Assembly (NCBI RefSeq): GCF_030503635.1
Contig: NZ_CP129965.1
Span: 186,001-250,000, forward strand
From: Corynebacterium sp. P3-F1
Lineage (GTDB): Bacteria; Actinomycetota; Actinomycetes; Mycobacteriales; Mycobacteriaceae
Direction of reading: 5' to 3'
DNA: 64,000 nt
This document shows, piece by piece, positions 26,179 to 35,631 of this stretch; the first letter of the stretch is position 1; every line of letters begins with the position of its first letter. The position numbers and the translations under genes were made by a program. Below the pieces are notes generated by a model. The model did not search any database. It saw only the letters and a list, made by a program, of their open reading frames with translations, and was not told the origin of the DNA.

Positions 26179-27633
26179 CTACATTAACCCGGCTGCGGCG
26201 CGGATCGCGGGGCCGAGGGCTTCTGCGGACTCGGCATCAGCGGTGAACTCGGCGGCACGAGCAAGAGCTGGGTCGGAGCCGCCGTCACCTGCATTGACAA
26301 TGCTCAACGTTACGCCGCGTTCCTGAGCCGCTGCGAGGGCATGCTCGGGGTAATCGTTGTCGGGATCGTCCGTGCCGGATGTGATGAGGACGATCCGGAC
26401 AGGCGTATCTGCGTTCGCTTCAGACTCGGCGTAGTCCACCGCGGCGGAAACGGCTTCCCGGGTGAGTGGTTGGCCGTCGTTGAGAAAACGGGCGGCCGTG
26501 CCAATGAGAGCGTCTGCGTCTGTCGTGAATGCGACATTCGCGCGGTACCCCTTGTTCGCACCGGGGGAAAGGGGAGAGGAATAATTCCACAGCGCTACGG
26601 AGCGGCCGGAACCGGTGAGTTCGCCGACTGCTTCGTCAATGGCTGCCGCGGCTGCATCGTTGTATGCGGACATTGCTGCGGAGGTGTCGAGCAGGAATAA
26701 CGTGTCCACAGGTTCGCCTGCGGCCACAGCATCCGAATTGGGTGCGGGCGCGTCGGCGGGTGCCGGATCCTTGATGCGGGCACCACCCGCGGGTGCGGCA
26801 GCGGCCCAGACCTGGTCACCTACCTCCGTTCGGCCTTTCACCTCGCCGTGGGTATTCAGGAATGCCTGTCCCGCCTCTTCGGCGAATGCCTGGGCGGCTC
26901 GAGTCTGTTCCTCGCTCACAGTGTCAGTGGTTGTCAGTGGAATGGCGGAGTAGACCAGCTCTGCGCCGTCGATAGGCGTGAATGTGCGTCCCTCGGGTGC
27001 GGCGTCTTCGGCGGTGGCCACCGCTTTATCCTGGTTCGACGCTGCTTCATCAGTGGTGCGCACGCGCTGGCTGTTAAGCGCATCGACTGCTTCTTCCTGC
27101 GTGTCGGCGAAGTGACTTGCTGCGATTGCAGATGCCTCCGGCTGTTCGCCAGTGGGGAAGAGGATACTCGGCAGCGCCGGGGAATCCGGCGTAGAACCAC
27201 CAGCGGCCACCGCTACACCGACGGGGGTGGCGTAGACAGCAGGAGGTTCATTAGTCGAGGCGCTTCTTCCTGTTGCCGCGAGCTCCTTGTCCGTGATCGG
27301 GGATTGCGGCGCGATGTACACGGCGGCAGTTGAAAGGTCCCCGACAAGCTCCGGTTTCACGCAGTAGTCGCGGACGACGGGCGTCGAGGCAGCATAATCG
27401 CTGACGAATCTCTCGCCTATCGACGTGCTGGCTGCTGCCACGGGGAGCGGCAGGTCACCGGCAACGCACTGCGCTTGATCGCCGGAAGCTGCGTCACTGC
27501 CGTCGCCAGAACCGTCGTCGCGCAGCAACAGCCACGCAGCACCTGCCACCACGAGCAGGACGACGGCCGAAATCAGCGCGATCAGTCCTTTGGACAGGGA
27601 GTAATTATTTTTTTCGGTGGAGTGCCGTCCCAT
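26179..27633 (-). CDS. Membrane-anchored VWA-domain protein
   Basis: 484 aa from ATG 27633 (GAAAGGGG ribosome binding site). N-terminus MGRHSTEKNN, then a single transmembrane helix (about 16-37, GLIALISAVVLLVVAGAAWLLL) and a large extracytoplasmic part. Residues 50-300 resemble a solute-binding-like domain with a Cys near the start (QAQCVAGDLPLPVAAAST). Residues about 310-480 are a von Willebrand A domain: VDTLFLLDTSAAMS, the MIDAS Thr region PLTREAV and VLITSGTDD. The MIDAS DxSxS reads DTSAA, so one Ser is replaced. Function unknown; last gene of a run starting at 30991. Confidence 0.75.
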   Translation of the reverse strand: MGRHSTEKNNYSLSKGLIALISAVVLLVVAGAAWLLLRDDGSGDGSDAASGDQAQCVAGDLPLPVAAASTSIGERFVSDYAASTPVVRDYCVKPELVGDLSTAAVYIAPQSPITDKELAATGRSASTNEPPAVYATPVGVAVAAGGSTPDSPALPSILFPTGEQPEASAIAASHFADTQEEAVDALNSQRVRTTDEAASNQDKAVATAEDAAPEGRTFTPIDGAELVYSAIPLTTTDTVSEEQTRAAQAFAEEAGQAFLNTHGEVKGRTEVGDQVWAAAAPAGGARIKDPAPADAPAPNSDAVAAGEPVDTLFLLDTSAAMSAYNDAAAAAIDEAVGELTGSGRSVALWNYSSPLSPGANKGYRANVAFTTDADALIGTAARFLNDGQPLTREAVSAAVDYAESEANADTPVRIVLITSGTDDPDNDYPEHALAAAQERGVTLSIVNAGDGGSDPALARAAEFTADAESAEALGPAIRAAAGLM

Positions 27634-27672
27634 GGCCCAAGCCCCTTTCGAGCAGACATCTTCCAAGTCAGC

Positions 27673-28551
27673 TTAGCTGTCCAGAACGCCCTGGAGGATC
27701 GCGACGAGGCGGTGTCGCAGGGGTTCTGCCCGCGCGGTGAATTCACGCTGCCGAGAGACGTATTCGGCCTTCCCTTCAGGTGTCTCGATGGGGACTACAC
27801 CGTAGCCGAGCACCTGGCAATCGTACGGCGATGCCTCCATGTCCAGCAGACGGATATCCAAAGCGAGTTCGAAGCAGTCTAGAAGCAGTTCGCCGGGCAC
27901 TAATGGCCCCATCTTGGCCGCCCACTTGAACAGATCCATTCCGACGTGCAGGCAGCCGCATTGCTCGTGGGCAGGCCTGGAAGAGTTGTCTAGGACTGTG
28001 AGGTTGAGCGGCTTGGCGGGCGGGGTGAAAAACCTGTACGCGTCGAAATGCGTGCACTTGATGTCGTGGGCTTCAACCACATCGTTCGTGCCTTCCGCAC
28101 CGAGACGGAGAGGCAACGGGTGGCGCGTGGTATCCTGGCGATACACCATCGCCCATTCATGCAGACCGAAGCAATCGAATTGCGTCCGGTTCTTCTCCGT
28201 GGCCCGCAGCAACGCCAGGATGTTTTCCATGTCCTTCCTGCGGTGGGACAGGAACGAGTCCACGTCCACGGAGACATTGCCGTTGCAGTCGACGCGGTAG
28301 TCGCGCCAGCGAGCGTGGGGTGCTTCGGCTGCGCCGGCAAGCGCCACGCCCGCACCCGGGTGCCAGCGCAGCACATGGGACGGTCGAACTGCGTAGTAGT
28401 CGAAGAGAAAATCCCAGATCGGGTGCTTTTCGCCCCGGGACCGCCGCGCCATATGAGGGTCGATCCAGACGCGGGCGCGTTGCTCGTGCTCCTTGGCGAG
28501 CTCGGTCCAGCGCTCGTGCGGAAGAACCATGTTGGCGGCGGTGTCGGGCAT
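27673..28551 (-). CDS. Conserved actinobacterial protein (often named 3-methyladenine DNA glycosylase)
   Basis: 292 aa. Conserved pieces include HPIWDFLFDYYAVRPSHVLRWHPG, FLSHRRKDMENILALLRATE, GLHEWAMVYRQDTTRHPLPLRLG and HFDAYRFFTPPAKPLN. Proteins like this are commonly labelled 3-methyladenine DNA glycosylase in actinobacterial annotations, but I see no helix-hairpin-helix glycosylase motif, so I treat the name as unproven. It begins 8 bases after the CNNM gene stop and is probably in the same operon. Confidence 0.7.
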   Translation of the reverse strand: MPDTAANMVLPHERWTELAKEHEQRARVWIDPHMARRSRGEKHPIWDFLFDYYAVRPSHVLRWHPGAGVALAGAAEAPHARWRDYRVDCNGNVSVDVDSFLSHRRKDMENILALLRATEKNRTQFDCFGLHEWAMVYRQDTTRHPLPLRLGAEGTNDVVEAHDIKCTHFDAYRFFTPPAKPLNLTVLDNSSRPAHEQCGCLHVGMDLFKWAAKMGPLVPGELLLDCFELALDIRLLDMEASPYDCQVLGYGVVPIETPEGKAEYVSRQREFTARAEPLRHRLVAILQGVLDS

Positions 28552-28559
28552 AGCGCGAT

Positions 28560-29612
28560 CTACTCGTCTTCGTGGGTCCAGTCGGACACCGTGCCCACGT
28601 ATTCCTCGATGAGGTCCTCGAGCGCGAGGACGCCGACGAGTTCGCCGTTATCGCGGACTTGGGCCATGTGTGCGGAGCGACGGTGCATGGAGGTCAATGC
28701 GTCGTCGAGGCTGCCGGCGCCGTCCACAATGCTTAGCCGACGGATGCGGTTCTGCGGAATGACTGGGTCAGGGACGTCAGACTCAAGCAAGTCCAGGACG
28801 TCCTTGACGTGAATGTAGCCGACTAAGGCACCGGCGGACCCCTCCACGGGGAAGCGTGAATAGCCCGTTTCTTGCACGGCTTTCTCTAACTCAGACAGGG
28901 CGATCCCGCCGCGGCTGTGAGGGATGGTCACAACCTCCTCGATGGGGATCATGACTTCCTTGAAACTGCGGTGTTCGGAGGAAAGGGCGTTGGCCAGGCG
29001 TGCAGTTTCCTCGGCATCGAGGAGGCCCTCCTGCCTGGACTCCTGGATCATCGAAGCCAGTTGCTCCTGGTCCACCGTAGAGTCGAGCTCATCGCGCTGC
29101 TCAACGCCGACCAGTTTGAGCGTGACACGAGCGAGTTCGTTCAGTGCGTGAATGAACGGACGCGTCAGCTTCACCCACACGTCCATCGCCGGAGTGAGCC
29201 ACACAGCGAGCGTTTCCGGACCCGCGATAGAAATATTCTTCGGGATCATCTCGCCGAAAATGATGTGCAGCACCGTGATGATCAGCAATGCGATGACGAA
29301 CGAGAGCGGATGCAGCACGTTCTCGGGCACGCCGAGGCCTGTGAACGGAGCTTCGAGGAAATGCGCGATTGCCGGCTCGGCGACCTTACCCAGAATCAGC
29401 GAAGCAATGGTGATGCCGAACTGGGCGCCAGCCAGGTAGATCGAGAGGTGCTCGGAAGCGTTCAGAGCACGACGGGCACCTGTTTTTCCCTGCGCAAGCA
29501 TGGATTCGAGGCGGTCCTTGCGGGAGGACACCAAAGCGAACTCCGATGCAACGAAGAATGCGTTGGCCAGAAGCAGGACGACGATGAGCAGCGTCGCTAC
29601 CCAGATATTCAT
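28560..29612 (-). CDS. CNNM/CorC-type membrane protein (DUF21-CBS)
   Basis: 350 aa from ATG 29612, which overlaps the upstream gene stop as ATGA (GTG 29621 is also in frame). The DUF21 transmembrane domain (1-190, three to four helices, FALVSSRKDRLESMLAQG) is followed by two CBS domains (about 205-330, VMIPIEEVVTIP, YSRFPVEG, GYIHVKDVLDLL). Family members include the magnesium/cobalt efflux proteins CorC and MpfA. This copy lacks the C-terminal CorC_HlyC domain present in its neighbour. Confidence 0.85.
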   Translation of the reverse strand: MNIWVATLLIVVLLLANAFFVASEFALVSSRKDRLESMLAQGKTGARRALNASEHLSIYLAGAQFGITIASLILGKVAEPAIAHFLEAPFTGLGVPENVLHPLSFVIALLIITVLHIIFGEMIPKNISIAGPETLAVWLTPAMDVWVKLTRPFIHALNELARVTLKLVGVEQRDELDSTVDQEQLASMIQESRQEGLLDAEETARLANALSSEHRSFKEVMIPIEEVVTIPHSRGGIALSELEKAVQETGYSRFPVEGSAGALVGYIHVKDVLDLLESDVPDPVIPQNRIRRLSIVDGAGSLDDALTSMHRRSAHMAQVRDNGELVGVLALEDLIEEYVGTVSDWTHEDE

Positions 29613-30991
29613 GCGGACCACCTCGCAGCGTCGTCGTCAGAAATCGGGGTGAGAATTGCCTTGTCCAGGCGGCGCCCGTCCATCACTGACACCCGGGCTA
29701 GCCACCGGCCGGCGTTACCGGATTCGAAATCGTCCTGGGTCTCGTGCTCGGAAGCGGGAAGGACTACCGAATCACCGACTCGGGGAACGCGGCCAAGGGC
29801 CGACATAACCAAGCCACCGAGAGTCTCGTACGGGCCGTCTGGAGCGAGATAACTCGTCCGTTCGGACAATTCGTCCAGACGGACTAATCCTGAGACCTCC
29901 CACGATGACCCAAAACGGTGGAAATCCCGCTCCGATTCTCGGTCGTCGTACTCGTCGTACACTTCGCCCAAGATCTCCTCGACGACGTCCTCGATGGTGA
30001 CCAGGCCTTGAGTGCCGCCATACTCGTCGGCAACCAGCACCATTTGTGAGCCTGCGGAACGCACTTGGTTGAGCACGGCGTCCCCGTCCAACGTGCCGGG
30101 GACAAAAGAGACGGGTTTGGCCAGCGAACCCAGCAGGGTCGTAGAGCGCTTGTTTCGCGGAATGGAGAATGCGTCCTTGATGTGCACGAGACCGACAGTG
30201 TCGTCCAAATCGCCTCGCCGGACGGGGAACCGGGAGTGTCCCGTCTCTATCGCCAAAGCAATTAGGTCGCTGACCGTGTCTTCCACGTCGAGGGAGTTGA
30301 CGGTGGAGCGGGGCGACATGACCTCTTCCGCGGTCGTTTCGCCGAACTGCAGGGACCGGTCGAGCATTCTGGCGGTTTGAGCGTCTAATCCGCCCGCCTC
30401 AGCGGAGCTGCGCACCATCGCTCCGAGTTCGGGGCCGGAGCGGGCAGAGGCCAGTTCGTCGGCGGGCTCGATTCCCAGTTTGCGCACAAACCAGTTAGCG
30501 GACGTGTTCAGACCTTTGATGAACCAGGCGAATACCGTGTTGAACGCGTTGACGGGCGGCACCACGAATCGGGCGACCTCCAATGGTTTGGATATCGCCA
30601 GGTTCTTTGGCACCAGCTCACCGAAGACCATCGACAAGGTGGTGGCGATGATGAGGGCTAGCACGAGTGCGACCGGACGGGACGCGGACTCAGGCATGCC
30701 AACCAGCTCCAGCAGCGGGCCGAAGAAACGCGCCAACACCGGTTCCGCGAGGAAACCGGTGGCCAAGGTCGTGAGTGTGATGCCCAGTTGCGCACCGGAG
30801 AGCACAAACGAAAGATTTCCGTGGTCGCGCTGCACGGCGCGAGCAGTTTTGTCGCCCTTCTCCTGCACATGGGCCTCGATAGTGGAGCGCTCCAAGCCTG
30901 TCATCGCGAACTCGATGGCCACAAACAGGCCTGTGGATGCGGTGAGCAGCACAAAGCCGATGAGGGCGAGAATGGATATCAGTATGTCCAT
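29609..30991 (-). CDS. CNNM/CorC-type membrane protein with C-terminal CorC_HlyC domain
   Basis: 460 aa. DUF21 transmembrane domain (1-195, including TLSMVFGELVPKNLAIS), two CBS domains (EEVMSPRSTVNSL, TGHSRFPVRRGDL, VGLVHIKDAFSI, VLVADEYGGTQGLVTIEDVVEEILGE), then a CorC_HlyC domain (SWEVSGLVRLDELSERTSYL). Likely Mg2+ or other cation transport. It is the first gene of a run of four on the minus strand and overlaps its shorter paralog. Paired CNNM genes are common in actinobacteria. Confidence 0.87.
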   Translation of the reverse strand: MDILISILALIGFVLLTASTGLFVAIEFAMTGLERSTIEAHVQEKGDKTARAVQRDHGNLSFVLSGAQLGITLTTLATGFLAEPVLARFFGPLLELVGMPESASRPVALVLALIIATTLSMVFGELVPKNLAISKPLEVARFVVPPVNAFNTVFAWFIKGLNTSANWFVRKLGIEPADELASARSGPELGAMVRSSAEAGGLDAQTARMLDRSLQFGETTAEEVMSPRSTVNSLDVEDTVSDLIALAIETGHSRFPVRRGDLDDTVGLVHIKDAFSIPRNKRSTTLLGSLAKPVSFVPGTLDGDAVLNQVRSAGSQMVLVADEYGGTQGLVTIEDVVEEILGEVYDEYDDRESERDFHRFGSSWEVSGLVRLDELSERTSYLAPDGPYETLGGLVMSALGRVPRVGDSVVLPASEHETQDDFESGNAGRWLARVSVMDGRRLDKAILTPISDDDAARWSA

Positions 30992-31009
30992 AAGGTGGTT
31001 AGAACGAGG

Positions 31010-32326
31010 TTAGAACTCTTTGCGCCTGGAACTCCTTCTGCGGCGGCGCCCACCGTTGGTGGTGTGGGGGGTGCTCTGTTTCGGCCCGCGCCGCGAGCCG
31101 CCCGAACGCTGGTTGCGTTTCTCAGCAGGTGCCGCGGTCTGGCCCGGCGGGGGGAGCGGATCGCCGGACGGCTTCCGCGCCCCCGTGATTCTAGCAAGCT
31201 CCGCGGACCCAGCACTAACCTGCACTTTCTCTGCCTCAACGCCGGCTTTCCGCAGGAGTTGATCCACGTCCTTGCGCTGCTCGTCCATCACGAGTGTGAC
31301 TACTGTGCCATCGGTTCCCGCACGCGCTGTTCGTCCGGCGCGGTGCAAGTACGCCTTGTGCTCGGCAGGGGGATCGATGTGGACGACGAGCGAAACGTCG
31401 CTGATGTCAATGCCGCGTGCAGCGATATCCGTGGCCACCAGCACAGGGAGCGAACCGTCGGCGAAACCGTCGATTGCGCGCGTGCGCGCGCCCTGACTCT
31501 TGTCGCCATGAATGCCTTGAGCATTGACTCCGACGCGCCGCAGCTTCTTCACCTGCCGGTCCACGCCGTGTTTCGTGCGCATGAACATGATCGTCTTGCC
31601 CTCGCGCGCGGCGATGAGCGGGACAATCTCGTTGCGCGACTCACGGTCGCCGACAAGGAGCTGGTAGTGCTCCATCGAATCGACAGCAGCAGCGGCCGGC
31701 GCTGTCGAGTGCGTTACCGGATCGTCGAGATACCGGCGCACGAGCTTATCGACGTCGCCGTCAAGCGTCGCCGAGAACAGCAACCGTTGTCCGGTGCCGG
31801 GTGTGGCGTCGAGAAGCTTGCGGACCTGCGGGAGGAAGCCCATGTCCGCCATCTGATCGGCTTCGTCGATCGCGGTGATGATCACGTCGTCGAAGCTCAG
31901 CTTGCGTTGGTTGATCAGGTCCTGCGCACGGCCGGGGGTGGCCACGAGAACATCGACGGGGGCGGCGAGAGCGCGGATGTGGTGATTGATGTTCACTCCA
32001 CCCACCGCCTCGATAACGCGCAAATTCACGGCGGCTGCCGGCTCATCGAGGCGCTGGCGGATCTGTGCGGCGAGTTCGCGCGTGGGGGCGAGAATAAGGC
32101 CGCGCGGTCTCCCCGGGCGAGAAGGTTTGCCCGCGAGCAGCGCGAGCATCGGCAGACCGAAAGCAAAGGTCTTGCCGGAGCCGGTCGGTCCGCGGCCGAG
32201 GACATCGCGGCCGTCGAGAACAGCAGGGATCGCGGTCTGCTGAATGGGAAACGGTTCGTCGATGTTCTGCTTGCTCAGAACATCGACAATGGGGCGGGGA
32301 AGCCCGAGATCTACAAAAGAAGGCAC
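31010..32326 (-). CDS. DEAD-box RNA helicase, RhlE-like
   Basis: 438 aa from GTG 32326 (VPSFVDLGLPRPIVDVLS). The frame runs further upstream but would overlap gnd. Q motif FPIQQTAIP, motif I GPTGSGKT, Ia APTRELAAQI, motif II DEAD in AIDEADQMADMGF, motif III SAT, motif IV FMRTKHGVD, motif V ATDIAARGIDI and motif VI HRAGRTARAG. The C-terminal tail is basic and low-complexity (GGSRRGPKQSTPHTTNGGRR), as in cold-shock/ribosome-assembly helicases. Confidence 0.88.
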   Translation of the reverse strand: MPSFVDLGLPRPIVDVLSKQNIDEPFPIQQTAIPAVLDGRDVLGRGPTGSGKTFAFGLPMLALLAGKPSRPGRPRGLILAPTRELAAQIRQRLDEPAAAVNLRVIEAVGGVNINHHIRALAAPVDVLVATPGRAQDLINQRKLSFDDVIITAIDEADQMADMGFLPQVRKLLDATPGTGQRLLFSATLDGDVDKLVRRYLDDPVTHSTAPAAAAVDSMEHYQLLVGDRESRNEIVPLIAAREGKTIMFMRTKHGVDRQVKKLRRVGVNAQGIHGDKSQGARTRAIDGFADGSLPVLVATDIAARGIDISDVSLVVHIDPPAEHKAYLHRAGRTARAGTDGTVVTLVMDEQRKDVDQLLRKAGVEAEKVQVSAGSAELARITGARKPSGDPLPPPGQTAAPAEKRNQRSGGSRRGPKQSTPHTTNGGRRRRRSSRRKEF

Positions 32327-32372
32327 CGGGGGAAGTCTACCGACCTCCCGCGGTGCCCGAGTGAGCGCAACG

Positions 32373-33866
32373 CTAGTAGGTGATTTCCTCGCGTTCGCCC
32401 GACCACGTGGTGTGGTAGGTGCCCTCCATATCGACGCGCTTGTAGGTGTGCGCACCGAAGAAATCGCGCTGGCCCTGGATCAGCGCGGCGGGGAGGCGGT
32501 CGGAGCGCAGCGAGTCGTAGTACGACAGGCTGGACGCGAACACTGGGATCGGCAGACCCAGCTGCGTTGCGGTGACCACCACGCGCCGCCAGGAGTCGAT
32601 CAGGCCATTCTCAAGCTCGCCTCGGAAGTACGGATCGAGAAGTAGGGACGGGAGGTCCGGATCGTTGTTGTACGCCTCGGTGATGCGGTTGAGGAATTTC
32701 GCGCGGATGATGCAGCCGCCGCGCCAAATCGTGGCAAGGTCCTGCGGCTTGAGCCCCCATCCGTATTCCCGGGAGCCGGCGTTGATCTCGTCGAAGCCCT
32801 GCGCGTAGGCGACGAGCTTGGAAGCGTAGAGCGCGCGGCGGACGTCCTCGATGAACTGATCCTTGTCCACGCCGAGGGACTCCAGAGTGGCAGTCTCGCC
32901 GGAAGGCAAGCCTTTCTCCTTGACTGCTTCGCGCTGCGCGAGAGCCGACGACAGGGCGCGCGCGAAGACCGCTTCACCGATGCCGGTGGTGGGCACGCCG
33001 AGGTCGAGCGCTTCCTTGACAGTCCAGCGCCCGGTGCCTTTCTGGCCTGCGGCGTCGACAATGATGTCGATGAACGGCTTGCCCGACTTCGCGTCCACTT
33101 GGCGCAGGACTTCTGCCGTGATCTCGATCAGGTAAGAATCCAGGTCGCCCTGGTTCCACTCGGAAAAGATCTCCGCCAGTTCCGCCGGCTCGATGCCCGC
33201 AGCGTACCGGAGCAGGTGGTACGCCTCGCCGATGACCTGCATGTCGGCGTATTCAATGCCGTTGTGCACCATCTTGACAAAGTGGCCCGCGCCGTCCGGG
33301 CCGATGTGCGTCACGCACGGGACACCGTCGGCCTTGGCGGAAATGTCCTCGAGCAAGGGGCCGAGAGTCTCCCACGACTCTTTCGGGCCACCCGGCATGA
33401 TCGAGGGACCGCGCAACGCGCCCTCTTCACCGCCGGAGATACCGGCACCGACGAAGTGGCGACCCTTTGCGGCTACGTCCTTCTCGCGGCGGATCGTGTC
33501 GGTGAACAGCGAATTGCCGCCGTCGATGATGATGTCGCCCTCATCCATGGCCTCGACCAACTGGTCGATAACTGCATCGGTGGCTTTGCCCGCCTGCACC
33601 ATGATGACCGCCTTGCGGGGACGCTCCAGCGACGCCACGAAATCCTCAATGGTCTCGGAGGGGATGAAAGACCCCTCGTCGCCGAACCGCTCCATCACCG
33701 CGCGAGTCTTCTCCGGCGAGCGGTTGAAGATGGCCACGGTGTGGCCGCGGGAGGCGAAATTGCGGGCAAGGTTGGAGCCCATCACGGCCATGCCGACCAC
33801 ACCGATTTGAGCCAGGTCGGCGCCGTTAGCGGCGGGATTGGAAGAAGGTGCATCATTCGAAGTCAT
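32373..33866 (-). CDS. gnd: 6-phosphogluconate dehydrogenase, decarboxylating
   Basis: 497 aa oxidative pentose-phosphate enzyme producing ribulose 5-phosphate, CO2 and NADPH. NADP fold GVVGMAVMGSNLARNFASRG, IIIDGGNSLFTDTIRRE, GISGGEEGALRGPSIMPGG, and the catalytic lysine/asparagine segment GAGHFVKMVHNGIEYADMQ. The C-terminal domain (GTGRWTVKEALDLGVPTTGI, RDFFGAHTYKR) completes it. ATG 33866 chosen; ATG 33878 and 33884 are also in frame. Confidence 0.95.
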   Translation of the reverse strand: MTSNDAPSSNPAANGADLAQIGVVGMAVMGSNLARNFASRGHTVAIFNRSPEKTRAVMERFGDEGSFIPSETIEDFVASLERPRKAVIMVQAGKATDAVIDQLVEAMDEGDIIIDGGNSLFTDTIRREKDVAAKGRHFVGAGISGGEEGALRGPSIMPGGPKESWETLGPLLEDISAKADGVPCVTHIGPDGAGHFVKMVHNGIEYADMQVIGEAYHLLRYAAGIEPAELAEIFSEWNQGDLDSYLIEITAEVLRQVDAKSGKPFIDIIVDAAGQKGTGRWTVKEALDLGVPTTGIGEAVFARALSSALAQREAVKEKGLPSGETATLESLGVDKDQFIEDVRRALYASKLVAYAQGFDEINAGSREYGWGLKPQDLATIWRGGCIIRAKFLNRITEAYNNDPDLPSLLLDPYFRGELENGLIDSWRRVVVTATQLGLPIPVFASSLSYYDSLRSDRLPAALIQGQRDFFGAHTYKRVDMEGTYHTTWSGEREEITY

Positions 33867-33967
33867 GCCATTGAGCATACGCACCCAGTTTTATCGGCGA
33901 AGCGAAGCCAGTGACCAATTTCGGTTCATAACCTTTAAAGTCCACCAGTTCAAGCTAGTTTTGTTGA

Positions 33968-33973
33968 TAAAGT
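33968..33973 (+). promoter_or_regulatory. -10 hexamer TAAAGT before thioesterase gene
   Basis: TAAAGT ends 8 bases before ATG 33982, with no ribosome binding site; probable leaderless mRNA. Confidence 0.4.
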
Positions 33974-33981
33974 CAGTTTTC

Positions 33982-34416
33982 ATGGACATCAACGACCTGA
34001 AGCACCTGCAAAACCGCCAGCTCACAGACGAAGAACTCGCAATGCTGAACTCGGCGGCTACCGAGTTCGATTCCTTTATCGGCCTGAAATTCACCGCTTT
34101 CGGCCCCGAGAAGATTGTGGCGACCGTTCAGGCGAGCCCGAAGCACCACCAGCCGGCTGGCATGGTCAACGGGGGAGTCTTCTGCTCGATCGGTGAGACT
34201 ATGGGATCTTTCGCCGGGTTCATCGCAGCTGGTGCACCCGTCGTGGGAATGAACAACAGCACGGACTTGATCCGTAGCGTCAGCGTCGGCGAGATCGAAG
34301 CTGAGGTCACCCCGGTGCACGTGGGCCGGCGCACTCAGCTGTGGCGCACGGAAATGCGTTCCGAGGGCAAACTGGTCGCTGTGTGCACCCTGCGCACGAT
34401 GGTCCTGGATTCCTAG
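33982..34416 (+). CDS. PaaI-family hotdog thioesterase
   Basis: 144 aa. The hotdog fold core HHQPAGMVNGGVFCSIGETMGSFAG matches the PaaI/YbdB active-site helix, with Glu in GET as likely catalytic residue; the usual HGG reads NGG. It is followed by NNSTDLIRSVSVGEIEAEVTPVHVGRRTQLW. Predicted acyl-CoA thioesterase; substrate unknown. The earlier in-frame codons to 33838 overlap the gnd start region and are not conserved. Divergent from gnd. Confidence 0.85.
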   Translation: MDINDLKHLQNRQLTDEELAMLNSAATEFDSFIGLKFTAFGPEKIVATVQASPKHHQPAGMVNGGVFCSIGETMGSFAGFIAAGAPVVGMNNSTDLIRSVSVGEIEAEVTPVHVGRRTQLWRTEMRSEGKLVAVCTLRTMVLDS

Positions 34417-34447
34417 AAAAACGCTCGGGGCTGTATGAGCGCCCCGA
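34417..34447 (-). terminator. Terminator of corA
   Basis: On the minus strand, TCGGGGC (34447-34441) and GCCCCGA (34431-34425) form a 7-bp stem with a 9-base loop, followed by GCGTTTTT ending at 34417. It begins 7 bases after the corA stop. Confidence 0.7.
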
Positions 34448-34453
34448 AAGGAT

Positions 34454-35533
34454 CTAGAGCCAGTGGTTCTTTCGGAACCACCAGTACATGCCCAGGATCG
34501 AGCCGAACATGACAAGGAGCACGACGGGGTAGGCGTAGTGCCAGCCGAGTTCCGGCATGTACTCGAAGTTCATGCCGTACACACCGGCGATCATCGTCGG
34601 CAATGCCGCCATGCCGACGACAGCGGAGATCGTTCGCATGTCGCTGTTCTGCTGCATGGAGACCTTGGCCACTGAGGCGTCGAGAAGCGATGAAAGCCGT
34701 TCGTCGAACCCCGAGACGTGGTCACTGACGATCATGGCATTGTCCTGGACGTCGCGCAGGTACGAGCGGATCGGTTTACTGAGCAGATCCTTGTGCAATG
34801 TGAGTCCGGAACGAAGGGCGGGCCCGAGGGGGTCAGTTGCGTGCCGCATCTCCAAGACCTCACGTTTGTACATGTAGATCTTGTCGATGTTGATGAGATG
34901 CCGCGGTGTGAACACCTCGTTCTCCAGCTCGTCGACATCGCTGGAGAGGAAGGTGGTGACCTTCATGTAGTTCTCCACGATGTGGTCGGCGACTTTCCAT
35001 GCCACCGCGGCGGGACCGAGCGAGGCGATCTCCTGGTCCTCAATGAGCTCCTGCGTAAGGTTCGGCAATTCCGCGTTGTGGCGGATGGTGATGACGAAGT
35101 TTTCGCCGAGAAGCATCTGGACCTCGCCCGTCGAAATGATTTCGCGGAGGTCGGCCACTTCCTCGTCATCGCGGTAGACAACGGTGCGGATGACGAAGAA
35201 GAGCTGCTCGCCGAAGCGCTCCACCTTTGGGCGCTGGTGCGCGGCCACAGCGTCCTCGACGATGAGGTCGTGAATCCCGAATTCCTCGGCCACTCGCTCC
35301 ATCTGTTCGGCGGAGGGCTCGCGCAGAGAAAGCCACACATAGCCGTTCTGTGCTTCCCGCACGCGCTCCATTGCGGTGGTGTAGTGCATCGAGCCCGGAA
35401 GTGCGTTTCCCTCGACGAATACACGGCAGAAATCCACCGAGCGTTCAACGGGGACCGGCACCGGCCGGGAATCTTGTTTTTGCTTGGTCTGCGTTTTGGT
35501 CTTGTTGCGGGGTAGAGGAATTTTCGGCGGCAT
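34454..35533 (-). CDS. corA: CorA-type magnesium/cobalt transporter
   Basis: 359 aa from ATG 35533 with AAAGGGGG upstream. A long cytosolic N-terminal domain (to about 290) is followed by two C-terminal transmembrane helices with the signature YGMNFEYMPEL between them and a positively charged end (WWFRKNHWL). It forms homopentameric Mg2+ channels in the family. The first 30 residues are Lys/Pro/Thr-rich and not conserved. It has its own promoter and terminator. Confidence 0.93.
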   Translation of the reverse strand: MPPKIPLPRNKTKTQTKQKQDSRPVPVPVERSVDFCRVFVEGNALPGSMHYTTAMERVREAQNGYVWLSLREPSAEQMERVAEEFGIHDLIVEDAVAAHQRPKVERFGEQLFFVIRTVVYRDDEEVADLREIISTGEVQMLLGENFVITIRHNAELPNLTQELIEDQEIASLGPAAVAWKVADHIVENYMKVTTFLSSDVDELENEVFTPRHLINIDKIYMYKREVLEMRHATDPLGPALRSGLTLHKDLLSKPIRSYLRDVQDNAMIVSDHVSGFDERLSSLLDASVAKVSMQQNSDMRTISAVVGMAALPTMIAGVYGMNFEYMPELGWHYAYPVVLLVMFGSILGMYWWFRKNHWL

Positions 35534-35631
35534 AGCGACCCCCTTTTCACAGACTCGGCAAACAACCAGCGAGCTGCGCATTCCCTTGGTGAACACGGGA
35601 AAATGCGGCTAACCGGTTTTGAACTACACAG

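Noticed and set aside
32327-32455. Longer N-terminus for the DEAD-box helicase
   Set aside because: It would overlap the gnd 3' end by over 80 bases and reads as low-complexity shadow sequence.
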